From Erysipelotrichaceae bacterium (GTDB taxonomy: Bacteria > Bacillota_I > Bacilli_A > Erysipelotrichales > Erysipelotrichaceae): a stretch of DNA of 22,099 nucleotides. Shown here in pieces: positions 14,578 through 22,099 of this stretch (its first letter is position 1; each line of letters opens with the position of its first letter). A program made the translations under genes and the position numbers. The stretch spans positions 1-22,099 of the forward strand of contig CAAEVI010000008.1 of assembly GCA_900759455.1 (NCBI GenBank). Direction: 5' to 3'. The notes below the pieces were generated by a model. That model saw only the letters and a list, made by a program, of their open reading frames with translations, made no database searches and was not told where the DNA came from.

Positions 14578-14594
14578 TTGAAAATATTTTTCAA
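14578..14594. repeat. Inverted repeat TTGAAAA-TAT-TTTTCAA upstream of the his promoter
   Basis: Seven-base perfect arms around TAT, centred about 35 bases upstream of the his -35 box. It could be a protein site or an UP-like AT element; nothing else supports it. Confidence 0.3.
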
Positions 14595-14620
14595 TAAAAT
14601 GAAATCACTTACAATTAGTG

Positions 14621-14649
14621 TTGACATATTTTTTCAAAAATAGTAAGAT
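14621..14649 (+). promoter_or_regulatory. his operon promoter
   Basis: A perfect -35 TTGACA (14621-14626), a 17-base spacer and TAAGAT (14644-14649, four of six matches). Transcription would start near 14656, just before the T-box leader. Confidence 0.7.
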
Positions 14650-14655
14650 AAACCT

Positions 14656-14900
14656 ATAAAACGAAGAAGAGGAAGAGTAGCAGTTTCAAGTACGATAGAG
14701 AGTTCTCGGCTGGTGGAAGAGAATGTAGGAGAGCTGTGAACACACCTTGGAGTTGTGAGGGTGAATCAAAGTAGCTTTCAACGGGATAGGCATCCGTTAT
14801 CATGCGCAGTATGAAGATACTCACAAAGGCTGTTTCCGTGAGGGAATGGCAAAAAAAGGTGGAACCACGATACTTTCGTCCTTTGGATGAAAGTTTTTTT
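14656..14900 (+). ncRNA. T-box riboswitch, histidine specifier, controlling the his operon
   Basis: T-box leaders bind a specific uncharged tRNA and then block an intrinsic terminator. Stem I hallmarks are present: GAAGAGGAAGAGTAG near 14663-14679, AGAGAGTTCTCGGC, and the GGTGGAAGAG apical motif (14712-14721). The specifier loop reads GTGAA-CAC-ACCTTGGAG, with CAC (His) at 14741-14743. Stem III is CTCAC/GTGAG (14820-14824 and 14838-14842). The antiterminator has helix A1 AAAGG/CCTTT (14855-14859 and 14880-14884), bulge UGGAACC (14860-14866), and helix A2 ACGA/TCGT (14867-14870 and 14876-14879). The competing terminator is ACTTTCGTCC/GGATGAAAGT (14872-14881 and 14885-14894) plus seven T. The downstream his genes agree with the specifier. 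The acceptor-pairing bases UGGA would suit a U73 tRNA. Confidence 0.95.
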
Positions 14901-14927
14901 GTTATAAGGAAAGCGAGGAGAATCAGT

Positions 14928-16043
14928 ATGAAACAGTTTATGATACCGACGGGAATGAGAGATCTTATTCCAAGTGAATGTGCCCTGCGAAAAAAACTGC
15001 AGAAAGCAATCGAAGATCGTCTGGATCGATGGGGATATCAGGAAGTCGTAACACCGACGATCGAATATTACAAGACATATGAAACGGGATTCTATAATAT
15101 TAACGAACAGGATATGTATAAATTTTTTGATGCACAGGGACGGATCCTGATGCTGAGAGCAGATATGACGATACCGATTGCCAGACTGGCAGCGACAAAA
15201 TTCAAGGATGTGAATCCGCCGCTTCGCTTTCGCTACTGTGCCAATGTGTTCAAGGTGCATGAAGATCTCAGCGGAAAGAAAAACGAAATCAGCGACTGCG
15301 GCGTGGAACTGATCGGTGTGCCGCAGGACAGCGGAGATCTGGAGATCCTGATGACTGCCCTTGATGCTTTAAGCGTTGTAAAAAATCATCAGTGGGTACT
15401 GGAAATCGGAAATATCAATTTCTTCCGTGAAGCATGCCGTTTGTTTGCGTTATCTGTCGAAGACAGTGAGGAGCTGTCAGACTTGATTGACCGAAAAAGC
15501 ATGACATCGCTTGCAGATAAACTAAAGGAGCTGAAGCTTCCGGACAATGCACGCCAGTTTTTTCTGCAGCTGCCATGGATGAGCGGAGATCAGCAAATGC
15601 TGGAAGATGCCAAGCAATATTGTTTCTGTGAGCCGTTGAAAGAAATCATCGAACGAATGATCGTTCTTGCAAAGGACTTGCAGGAGCTGGGCTGTGAAAG
15701 GGTCCAGTTCGATCTGGGAAAAACAAAAAATCTGAATTATTATACGGGAATCGTGTTTGAAGCCTATGTGGAAGGCGTCGGGAAACGAGTGCTGAGCGGA
15801 GGACGTTACGATACGCTTCTGGAAAAGTACGGAAGAAATCTGCCGGCTGTCGGATTTTCAATCAAGCTTGATGCTTTGGCTGAAATCGGTGAAATGATAC
15901 AGCCGCCGAAGGAGACCGTGATCACCTATCATCCAAGCCGGCGCATCGAAGCAATGAAAAAGGCAAAAGAACTGGTAGAAACAACAAAGATCACTCTGAT
16001 TGCGGATGAGTCAGCGAACGAACTGACGATAAAGGAGGGATAG
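14928..16043 (+). CDS. hisZ: ATP phosphoribosyltransferase regulatory subunit HisZ
   Basis: HisZ is a catalytically inactive histidyl-tRNA synthetase paralogue that pairs with short HisG for the first step of histidine biosynthesis and gives feedback control. The 371 residues show the class II core: IPTGMRDLIPSE near residue 6, LRADMTIPIARLAA near 75-88, LRFRYCANVFKVHED near 100-114, and YYTGIVFEAYVEG with SGGRYDTLLEKYG near 270-300. There is no C-terminal anticodon-binding domain. The start at 14928 has GAGGAG at 14915-14920. The open frame extends upstream to 14802, but that part lies in the T-box antiterminator and is not coding. hisG begins two bases after the stop. Confidence 0.95.
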   Translation: MKQFMIPTGMRDLIPSECALRKKLQKAIEDRLDRWGYQEVVTPTIEYYKTYETGFYNINEQDMYKFFDAQGRILMLRADMTIPIARLAATKFKDVNPPLRFRYCANVFKVHEDLSGKKNEISDCGVELIGVPQDSGDLEILMTALDALSVVKNHQWVLEIGNINFFREACRLFALSVEDSEELSDLIDRKSMTSLADKLKELKLPDNARQFFLQLPWMSGDQQMLEDAKQYCFCEPLKEIIERMIVLAKDLQELGCERVQFDLGKTKNLNYYTGIVFEAYVEGVGKRVLSGGRYDTLLEKYGRNLPAVGFSIKLDALAEIGEMIQPPKETVITYHPSRRIEAMKKAKELVETTKITLIADESANELTIKEG

Positions 16044-16045
16044 AA

Positions 16046-16687
16046 ATGCTTTCCATTGCATTAACTAAAGGAAGACTTGAAAAACAAAGCGTAGCCATGT
16101 TTGAACAATGCGGTTATGGCATAGAAGATCTGAAAAATAAGGGTCGCCAGCTCGTATTTCACGACTCAAAGAAAGAACAGTGCTATTTCCTGGTCAAAGC
16201 CGCCGACTGCGTGACTTATGTGGAACACGGTGTGGCAGATGTCGGCTTTGTCGGAAAAGATACTTTGCTGGAATCTGACGGCCGCTATTATGAATTAATG
16301 GATCTGGGAATCGGAAAGTGCGGCTTTATCGTTGCTGGCCTCCCGGGACAAAGTCCTTTCGATAAAGTGGGGCACATTAAGATCGGAAGCAAATATCCAA
16401 GTGTCGCCCGAGAGTATTTCAAACAGCGAAATATGGATGTAGAGGTCATTAAGATCGAAGGCAGTGTGGAGCTGGCTCCGATCCTCGGCTTATGCGACGG
16501 CATTGTGGATATCATGGAGACCGGAACGACATTAAAAGAGAACGGTCTGATTGTCTATGAACGTATCTGTGATATTTCCGCAAGGGTAATTGTCAACCGC
16601 GCAAGTTTTAAACTGAAGCGAAAAGAAATCATGGAATTGTTGGATGATCTAAAGAAAGTGAGGGATGAAAATGCTCAAAAGGATTGA
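16046..16687 (+). CDS. hisG: ATP phosphoribosyltransferase, short-form catalytic subunit
   Basis: HisG joins ATP and PRPP to form phosphoribosyl-ATP, the committed step. At 213 residues it is the short form lacking the C-terminal regulatory domain, which fits the HisZ gene just upstream. It starts MLSIALTKGRLEKQ, contains VEHGVADVGFVGKDTLLE (about 59-76), and has the PRPP loop DIMETGTTLKENG (155-167). The ribosome site GGAGGG lies inside the hisZ tail. The end overlaps the start of hisD by 17 bases. Confidence 0.97.
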   Translation: MLSIALTKGRLEKQSVAMFEQCGYGIEDLKNKGRQLVFHDSKKEQCYFLVKAADCVTYVEHGVADVGFVGKDTLLESDGRYYELMDLGIGKCGFIVAGLPGQSPFDKVGHIKIGSKYPSVAREYFKQRNMDVEVIKIEGSVELAPILGLCDGIVDIMETGTTLKENGLIVYERICDISARVIVNRASFKLKRKEIMELLDDLKKVRDENAQKD

Positions 16688-17957
16688 TCCGAATAATATT
16701 GAGGAGCTTTGTTCCTTCTTAGACGGCCGTATGTCGGATGCGGATCCTGCCATTTTGCAGCGTGTTTCGGCCATTTTGGAACGTGTGCGAAATGAAGGGG
16801 ATGAAGCACTGTTTGATTATACAAAACAGTTTGATCAGGTAGAGATCAGTGAACTGAAAGTCAGTGAAGAAGAAATGGCGGAAGCATTGGCTAAAGTAGA
16901 TGATTCTTTACTGAAAGATCTGCAGGAAGCAGCGGAGAACATCACGGCATATCATAAACTTCAGCTGCAAGAAGGATATGAACTAAAAAAAGAAACGGGT
17001 GTTTATCTCGGACAGCGTATCATGCCGCTGGCACGTGTGGGTGTCTATGTGCCGGGAGGACGTGCGGCATATCCGAGCACTGTTTTGATGAATGTGCTGC
17101 CGGCCAAAATAGCCGGTGTAAAGGATATCGTGATGGTAACGCCGCCGGATAAAGAAGGCAGGATCGCACCGGTCATTGCGGCTGCCGCAAAGGTTGCGGG
17201 AGTCAAAGCGATTTATAAAGTCGGAGGGGCCCAGGCTGTGGCTGCCCTGGCTTATGGTACACAGACCATCCCGCGTGTCGATAAGATCGTAGGTCCGGGG
17301 AATGCCTATGTTGCCAGCGCCAAGCGTCTTGTTTTCGGCCGTGTTGATATCGATATGATTGCCGGACCAAGCGAGATCCTGGTGATCGCCGACCATAATG
17401 CCGATGCCAAAGCGGTTGCCGCCGATCTGATTTCGCAGGCCGAACATGATCCGCTGGCATGCAGCATCTTATTGAGCGATGATGCCGATAAGATTGACGA
17501 GGTGGAGACAGAACTGAAACGTCAGAGCGCTGCTCTGCCAAGAAAAGAAATTATTGAAAAAAGCCTGCAGGCGTATGGAACAGCGATGCTGTGCAGCAGT
17601 ATCGAACAATGCATCGAACTTGCCAATCAGATTGCTCCCGAACATCTGGAGCTGATGGTGGAACAGGCCAGAGATTATCTCGATCAGGTTCGCAATGCCG
17701 GAAGCGTGTTCCTTGGCTATATGACATGCGAAAGCATCGGAGATTACTTCGGCGGTACGAATCATGTGCTTCCGACCAATGGAACGGCCCGCTTTGCATC
17801 CGCGCTAAGCTGTGATGATTTTGTGAAACGAAGCAGTTATCTGTACTACAGCAAAGAGGCGCTGCTGCGTGACGGCCGCAAGATCATGAACATAGCCCAC
17901 CAGGAAGGACTGGACGGACATGCAAATGCAGTGAAAGTGAGGATCGGCGATGAGTGA
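16671..17957 (+). CDS. hisD: Histidinol dehydrogenase
   Basis: HisD catalyses the last two steps, L-histidinol to L-histidine, with two NAD+ and zinc. Started at 16671 it has 428 residues, normal for the family. Motifs are VPGGRAAYPSTVLMN (128-141) and VGPGNAYV (207-214). Zinc ligands are Q256 and H259 (SQAEHDP), D358 and H417 (LDGHAN), and the catalytic pair is E324-H325 (IAPEHLEL). Two in-frame ATGs exist; 16665 directly abuts GAGGG (16660-16664), whereas 16671 has a workable six-base gap, so I chose the latter. Confidence 0.97.
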   Translation: MLKRIDPNNIEELCSFLDGRMSDADPAILQRVSAILERVRNEGDEALFDYTKQFDQVEISELKVSEEEMAEALAKVDDSLLKDLQEAAENITAYHKLQLQEGYELKKETGVYLGQRIMPLARVGVYVPGGRAAYPSTVLMNVLPAKIAGVKDIVMVTPPDKEGRIAPVIAAAAKVAGVKAIYKVGGAQAVAALAYGTQTIPRVDKIVGPGNAYVASAKRLVFGRVDIDMIAGPSEILVIADHNADAKAVAADLISQAEHDPLACSILLSDDADKIDEVETELKRQSAALPRKEIIEKSLQAYGTAMLCSSIEQCIELANQIAPEHLELMVEQARDYLDQVRNAGSVFLGYMTCESIGDYFGGTNHVLPTNGTARFASALSCDDFVKRSSYLYYSKEALLRDGRKIMNIAHQEGLDGHANAVKVRIGDE

Positions 17958-18981
17958 AAAAATAGGATATCAGGCAGTCAAAGAGCGAGAAGGAATCATT
18001 CTGAATGCCAATGAAAGCAGTGAGAATCTGCCCCGGACGCTGCGGCGTCAAATTGCGGATGCACTTATGAACATTGATTTTCATCGTTATCCGCAGGATG
18101 AAGCGACCATGCTGTGTGAGGCGTATGCACGATACATTCATGCAGACAGCAGTCAGATCATCGCCGGCAACGGCTCGGATGAAATGCTGGGGCTGATGAT
18201 TGCACTTTATATCGGTGAGGGAAAGAAACTGTATACGCTGTCCCCTGATTTTTCGATGTATGATTATTATGTCGGTATGCATAACGGCACCGTTGTCCGT
18301 TATCCGCGAAAAGCTGAAGAGGCGTTTGATACAGAAGACTTCATTGCGAAGGGAAAAGCGGAAAAAGTAGATCTGGTCCTCTTTTCCAATCCTAATAATC
18401 CGACAGGCCAGATCATTAAAAAGAAGGATCTTTGCCGCATCGCGGCGGCATTTGACTGTCCGGTCATCATTGACGAAGCATACGGGGAATTTGCGGATGA
18501 CACAATGATCGATCAGCTGGATCGTTATGAGAATCTGTTCGTTACACGTACGCTTTCCAAGGCATTTGCCCTGGCAGCCGTACGATGCGGTTTTCTGATC
18601 GGAAACAAGGCGGCAATGAAAAAAATACGTTCCTGCAAAGTGCCTTATAATGTAAATACAATGACACAATGTGCGGCACATATTGTTTTGTCAAACCGGG
18701 ACGAACTGTTAAAACGCCGTGATGAGATCATACAGGAGCGCAGCCGGATGGAACAGGCATGTGCGCGATACGATACCGGTTTGCTGCGCATCTATCCATC
18801 CCATGCAAATTTCTTTTACGGACGATCTTCCAGAAAGGAAGAACTGTTGAAGCTGTTTGAGAAACAAAACATCGTCATTCGCAACTATGCGGATGACAGC
18901 TTCCGCATCACCATTGGCACAAAAGAAGAAAATGATCAGGTATTGGCGGTATTACAGTCATTTGAGGAGGAATATCGATGA
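17950..18981 (+). CDS. hisC: Histidinol-phosphate aminotransferase
   Basis: HisC is a PLP enzyme that converts imidazole acetol phosphate and glutamate to histidinol phosphate. The 343 residues show fold type I features: LNANESSENLP (18-28), GNGSDEML (73-80), SNPNNPTGQ (146-154), IIDEAYGEF (173-181, with D175 and Y178), and the PLP lysine K204 in TRTLSKAF. The start overlaps the hisD stop by 8 bases. HisC-like enzymes can also transaminate aromatic amino acids, but the operon position makes the histidine role clear. Confidence 0.95.
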   Translation: MSEKIGYQAVKEREGIILNANESSENLPRTLRRQIADALMNIDFHRYPQDEATMLCEAYARYIHADSSQIIAGNGSDEMLGLMIALYIGEGKKLYTLSPDFSMYDYYVGMHNGTVVRYPRKAEEAFDTEDFIAKGKAEKVDLVLFSNPNNPTGQIIKKKDLCRIAAAFDCPVIIDEAYGEFADDTMIDQLDRYENLFVTRTLSKAFALAAVRCGFLIGNKAAMKKIRSCKVPYNVNTMTQCAAHIVLSNRDELLKRRDEIIQERSRMEQACARYDTGLLRIYPSHANFFYGRSSRKEELLKLFEKQNIVIRNYADDSFRITIGTKEENDQVLAVLQSFEEEYR

Positions 18982-19562
18982 AGCGTCAGGCGGTAATGGA
19001 AAGAAATACAAAGGAAACACAAATCAGGGCAGAGCTTGTTGTGGATGGAAGCGGAAAAAGCGAGATAGCGACAGGTGTCGGCTTTTTCGATCATATGCTG
19101 ACATTGTTCGCCTTTCATTCCGGCATGGATCTCTGCGTGCAGGCAAAAGGCGATCTGGAAGTTTGCGATCATCATCTGGTTGAAGATACAGGCATCATTC
19201 TCGGTGATCTGATGAAACAGGCACTGGGAGATAAGCGGGGAATCGCCCGTTACGGGAATGCCAGGGTTCCGATGGATGAAACACTTTGCTGTGTCGATCT
19301 TGACTTCAGCGGCCGCAGTTATCTGGTATGCAACTGTGATCTGAAACGGGATACGATCGGCAGTTTCTCCTGCGAAATGCTTCCGGAATTTCTGCGTGCC
19401 TTCGCGGTGCATTGCGGGCTGACGCTTCATGTCAACGTATTATACGGAGAGAATGATCATCATAAGGTTGAGGCAGTGTTCAAGGCACTCGGCCGTGCCG
19501 TGCGCTGTGCCGTGACAATTGTCAGTGATGAACTGCCTTCCACAAAAGGGGTGTTGGAATGA
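18978..19562 (+). CDS. hisB: Imidazoleglycerol-phosphate dehydratase
   Basis: HisB dehydrates imidazoleglycerol phosphate using manganese. The 194 residues form the monofunctional enzyme, with no histidinol-phosphatase domain. Metal motifs are GVGFFDHML (33-41), CDHHLVEDTG (63-72) and the second-half ENDHHKVEAVFKALGRA (157-173), with a STKGVLE C-terminus typical of the family. It overlaps hisC by ATGA (18978-18981) and hisH by ATGA (19559-19562). Confidence 0.97.
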   Translation: MKRQAVMERNTKETQIRAELVVDGSGKSEIATGVGFFDHMLTLFAFHSGMDLCVQAKGDLEVCDHHLVEDTGIILGDLMKQALGDKRGIARYGNARVPMDETLCCVDLDFSGRSYLVCNCDLKRDTIGSFSCEMLPEFLRAFAVHCGLTLHVNVLYGENDHHKVEAVFKALGRAVRCAVTIVSDELPSTKGVLE

Positions 19563-20185
19563 TTGCGATCATTGATTATGGAATGGGAAATCTGCACAGT
19601 GTATGCAATGCATTGTCCGCTCTAGGTTTTTCCTACTGTGTCAGCAGTGATTCCGAAGTGCTGAAACAGGCGGACGGATTGATCCTTCCGGGAGTCGGTG
19701 CTTTTCGTGACTGCATGAACAATCTGCAAAAAGCTTCCCTGATCGATGTCATCAAAGAACAGGCAAACAGCGGGAAACCGCTGCTTGGCATCTGTCTGGG
19801 AATGCAGGTACTGTTTGAAAAAGGATATGAAGTGGAGGAAACACAGGGACTGGGGCTTCTGCACGGGGAAATCGTGCTGATGAAGGATCCGAATGTCAAA
19901 ATTCCTCATATTGGATGGAATCGTCTGGAAACAGCCGGAAACGATGAAATCGTGCAGGCACAGGAACATCCGTTTGTCTATTATGTGCATTCTTTCTATG
20001 CACAGAATTACGATGAAGCGGATCTCATTGCTTATTCTCTCTACGGAGATCTGAAGATACCGGGTTATGTTCGGCATCAGAATGTGCTCGGCATGCAGTA
20101 TCACCCGGAAAAAAGCGGCAGAGACGGTTTAAGGATGCTGAAGCGCTTTGCCTTGATTGCGGAAGGAAAGGAGGAGCTTTCATGA
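19559..20185 (+). CDS. hisH: Imidazole glycerol phosphate synthase, glutaminase subunit
   Basis: HisH releases ammonia from glutamine and channels it to HisF. This class I glutamine amidotransferase has 208 residues, an oxyanion region LPGVGAF (43-49), nucleophile C79 in LGICLGMQ, and H182 and E184 in MQYHPEKSG, so the triad is complete. It overlaps hisB and hisA by ATGA. HisF is two genes downstream. Confidence 0.97.
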   Translation: MIAIIDYGMGNLHSVCNALSALGFSYCVSSDSEVLKQADGLILPGVGAFRDCMNNLQKASLIDVIKEQANSGKPLLGICLGMQVLFEKGYEVEETQGLGLLHGEIVLMKDPNVKIPHIGWNRLETAGNDEIVQAQEHPFVYYVHSFYAQNYDEADLIAYSLYGDLKIPGYVRHQNVLGMQYHPEKSGRDGLRMLKRFALIAEGKEELS

Positions 20186-20901
20186 TCATCATTCCGGCCA
20201 TCGATATCATTGACGGACAGCCGGTCCGTTTATATCAGGGCGATTACGGAAAAAAAGAAGTTGTCGGAGACAGTGTTTTCCAGCTTGCGTCCCGTTTTGC
20301 GAAAGAAGGTGCCACGTTTCTTCACCTTGTCGATCTGGATGGTGCCAAAGCCGGCAGACGGGTGAATGATCAGATCATCAAGCAGGTTGCTTCCTCACTT
20401 TCCATCCCGGTTGAAATTGGCGGCGGCATTCGTACAATGGATGATATCGCCTACTATATTGAACATGGAGTTGAGCGTGTCATACTGGGAACCAGCGCCA
20501 TGGAAGATGAAGAACTTCTTAAAAATGCCGTTGCACGATATGGCAGTCATATCGCTGTCGGCATTGACTGTAAAAACGGTTATGTGTACGGCCGGGGATG
20601 GCTGGAAGGAAGTACGCTTTATTATATTGATTTTGCGAAATATCTTGAGAAGATCGGTGTGCAGACTGTCATCGTGACAGACATCACGAAAGACGGCACC
20701 CTGAAAGGTCCCAATCTTGAAATGCTGCAAAAGCTGAAAGAGGCTGTCCGCATGCAGATCGTGGCCAGCGGCGGTGTAAAAGATCTGGATGATATCAAAG
20801 CACTGCGGGATATGGGGCTGTATGGTGCCATTACCGGAAAGGCCATGGTATACGGCACGCTGGATCTGAAGCAGGCACTGGAGTGCTGCAGGGAGGACTG
20901 A
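20182..20901 (+). CDS. hisA: ProFAR isomerase
   Basis: HisA opens the ribose of ProFAR by an Amadori rearrangement. The 239-residue (beta/alpha)8 barrel starts MIIIPAIDIIDG, with catalytic D8 and D129 (AVGIDCKNG), phosphate loops IGGGIR (79-84) and SGGV in the second half, and IVTDITKDGT (164-173). It is overlapped by the hisH stop at ATGA and preceded by GGAAAGGAGG within hisH. Confidence 0.97.
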   Translation: MIIIPAIDIIDGQPVRLYQGDYGKKEVVGDSVFQLASRFAKEGATFLHLVDLDGAKAGRRVNDQIIKQVASSLSIPVEIGGGIRTMDDIAYYIEHGVERVILGTSAMEDEELLKNAVARYGSHIAVGIDCKNGYVYGRGWLEGSTLYYIDFAKYLEKIGVQTVIVTDITKDGTLKGPNLEMLQKLKEAVRMQIVASGGVKDLDDIKALRDMGLYGAITGKAMVYGTLDLKQALECCRED

Positions 20902-20902
20902 C

Positions 20903-21676
20903 ATGTTTACAAAGCGAATCATCCCCTGTCTGGATGTAAAAGAAGGCAAGGTTGTTAAAGGTATCAATTTCGTCGGTCTCAAAGAAGTCGGAGATCCGGT
21001 CGAGCTTGCACGCCAGTATTATGAACAGGGTGCGGATGAAATTGTATTTCTGGATATCAGTGCAACGAATGAAGGAAGAAAGACAATGGCGGATGTTGCC
21101 CAGCGTGTGGCGAAAGAAATATTCATACCTTTTACGATCGGCGGCGGCATTTCGAGCATCGAAGACATTACCTTGCTGCTTCGATGCGGAGCAGATAAAG
21201 TTTCCCTGAATTCAGCGGCAGTTAAGGATCCGCAGCTGATTGCGCAGGGAGCAGAGATCTTCGGCAGTCAGTGTATCGTTGTTGCCATTGATGCCAGAAA
21301 AAGAGAGGACGGCAGCGGCTGGAATGTGTTTGTAAACGGCGGAAGAAAGGATACCGGCATCGATCTGATCGAATGGGTGAAGAAAGTCGTATCGCTTGGT
21401 GCAGGTGAAATTTTGCTGACAAGCATGGATGCTGACGGTACCCGTAACGGCTTTGATCTGCCGATGCTCAAAGCTGTCAATGAATGTATTGATGTGCCGC
21501 TGATCGCTTCCGGCGGCTGCGGTACGATCGAACATATCGAGGAAGTCTTTCAGCAGGACGGTGCGGATGCGGCGCTGGCGGCAAGCATCTTCCACTATGG
21601 TGACCACAGTGTCCGGGAAGTCAAAGAATATCTCGCAGAAAAGGGAATACCGATGCGTCTGGAGGTAATAAAATGA
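20903..21676 (+). CDS. hisF: Imidazole glycerol phosphate synthase, cyclase subunit
   Basis: HisF joins the HisH-derived ammonia to PRFAR, giving imidazoleglycerol phosphate and AICAR. The 257-residue barrel resembles HisA in fold but has its own signatures: IPCLDVKEGKVVKG with D11, IGGGISS (79-85), D130 in VVAIDARK, TSMDADGTRNG and IASGGCG. The ribosome site GGGAGG lies at the end of hisA, and the one-base gap between hisA and hisF is the only junction apart from hisZ-hisG that does not overlap. Confidence 0.97.
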   Translation: MFTKRIIPCLDVKEGKVVKGINFVGLKEVGDPVELARQYYEQGADEIVFLDISATNEGRKTMADVAQRVAKEIFIPFTIGGGISSIEDITLLLRCGADKVSLNSAAVKDPQLIAQGAEIFGSQCIVVAIDARKREDGSGWNVFVNGGRKDTGIDLIEWVKKVVSLGAGEILLTSMDADGTRNGFDLPMLKAVNECIDVPLIASGGCGTIEHIEEVFQQDGADAALAASIFHYGDHSVREVKEYLAEKGIPMRLEVIK

Positions 21677-22038
21677 TTGATGAAACATTGCTGCAAACGA
21701 TCGATTTTGAAAAGCAGGGCGGTTTGGTGCCGGCTGTGGTTCAGGATGCAGAGAATGGACAAGTACTGATGCTGGCATATATGTCAAAGGAAAGCCTGAA
21801 GATCACGATCGAAAAAGGTCTTGCCTGTTATTATTCCAGAAGCCGCAACGAATTATGGCTGAAAGGAGAAACGAGCGGTCATTATCAGCATGTGAGCGAA
21901 ATCGATGTAGATTGTGATCAGGATACACTGTTGCTGAAAGTGATCCAGGAAGGGGCTGCCTGTCATACCGGAAAACGCAGCTGCTTTTATCGGACCATCT
22001 ATCAAAAGGAGACCAGCTATGAAGATGTCAAGAGATGA
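21673..22038 (+). CDS. hisI: Phosphoribosyl-AMP cyclohydrolase (HisI only, no HisE domain)
   Basis: HisI opens the adenine ring of phosphoribosyl-AMP using zinc and magnesium. The 121 residues show LMLAYMSKESL (32-42), YYSRSRNELWLKGETSGH (53-70), the D80-C81-D82-x-D84 metal motif in VDCDQDTLLLKV, and C97-H98 and C104 in ACHTGKRSCF. Many bacteria, including Bacillus subtilis, fuse HisE to the C-terminus, but here the protein stops after the HisI domain. The only thing after it is a 7-codon frame and a weak hairpin. The start overlaps hisF by ATGA. Confidence 0.96.
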   Translation: MIDETLLQTIDFEKQGGLVPAVVQDAENGQVLMLAYMSKESLKITIEKGLACYYSRSRNELWLKGETSGHYQHVSEIDVDCDQDTLLLKVIQEGAACHTGKRSCFYRTIYQKETSYEDVKR

Positions 22039-22049
22039 ATTGTAGAAAG

Positions 22050-22079
22050 TAAGCGATTTTTGCTTATGTATATTTCTTT
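22050..22079 (+). terminator. Weak terminator candidate after hisI
   Basis: TAAGCGA (22050-22056) and TTGCTTA (22060-22066) form a stem with one wobble and a TTT loop, followed by TATATTTCTTT. It is weaker than other terminators in the window, so readthrough into genes beyond the edge is possible. Confidence 0.45.
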
Positions 22080-22099
22080 AAAAAAGGGTATACGAAAAA

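Noticed and set aside
14436..14627. 63-codon minus-strand frame between lysC and his
   Set aside because: It overlaps the his -35 box and runs through a perfect hairpin, has no convincing ribosome site and resembles no known family, although a transposase relic cannot be fully excluded.
14741..14745. Alternative T-box specifier ACA (Thr) by shifting one base
   Set aside because: The usual GAA-xxx-A context and the his genes downstream favour CAC (His).
14802..14927. N-terminal extension of the hisZ reading frame
   Set aside because: The frame is open, but it crosses stem III, the antiterminator and the terminator of the T-box; a good ribosome site and the family N-terminus both begin at 14928.
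17203..17799. Long antisense frames inside hisD and other his genes
   Set aside because: They are shadow frames produced by the codon bias of the his genes; they are rich in H, R, S and C, lack ribosome sites and lack family motifs.
1..22099. CRISPR arrays, insertion sequences, prophage or defence genes
   Set aside because: No regularly spaced repeats, transposase, integrase, phage or nuclease-type genes were recognised on either strand.

Overview
The window looks like chromosomal DNA of a low-to-moderate GC Bacillota. Strong AGGAGG-type ribosome binding sites, a T-box leader, GlvA/RpiR-type sugar genes and the short-form HisG/HisZ pair all point that way. The lipoprotein-type YidC and the overall style would suit the Erysipelotrichia, but that placement is inference. 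The left edge carries the end of the conserved rnpA-yidC-jag block, which in most Bacillota lies beside the replication origin.

Layout. (1) 1-1824: tail of rnpA, then yidC and jag, closed by a clear terminator. (2) 1844-8785: an AT-rich carbohydrate locus. A promoter with several GTAA-N4-TTAC dyads drives a GH4 6-phospho-alpha-glucosidase and a PTS EIICB permease. Two translationally coupled RpiR-family regulators run the other way. Divergent from them is a second operon: a separate EIIA(Glc)-type protein, an AEC-family permease and a Cof-type HAD phosphatase interrupted by a frameshift at a run of nine A. (3) 8806-9406: a single-gene unit for a small HD-domain protein. (4) 9438-11623: a LysR regulator divergent from a pair of half-size ChrA transporters. 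(5) 11650-14395: a MATE efflux protein and a monofunctional aspartokinase, both on the minus strand and each closed by its own hairpin. (6) 14621-22075: a His-specifier T-box riboswitch followed by hisZ-G-D-C-B-H-A-F-I, nearly every junction overlapping.

How the parts work together. The sugar genes can import and phosphorylate an alpha-glucoside (EIIA plus EIICB) and split the 6-phosphate (GH4), with the two RpiR proteins as likely sugar-phosphate sensors. The AEC permease and HAD phosphatase share the EIIA operon and may handle products or metabolic overflow; this is inference. The his operon supplies most of histidine biosynthesis under control of uncharged tRNA-His. No HisE (phosphoribosyl-ATP pyrophosphohydrolase) and no histidinol-phosphate phosphatase is visible in the window.

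The observations most worth a second look are a Gln in place of the conserved groove arginine in YidC, the dyad array ahead of the GH4 gene, the A9 frameshift in the HAD gene, the T-box acceptor-pairing bases (UGGA) that do not match the usual C73 of tRNA-His, and the missing hisE. I see no wholly new defence or mobile system, no CRISPR array, no insertion sequence with a transposase, and no tRNA or rRNA gene.
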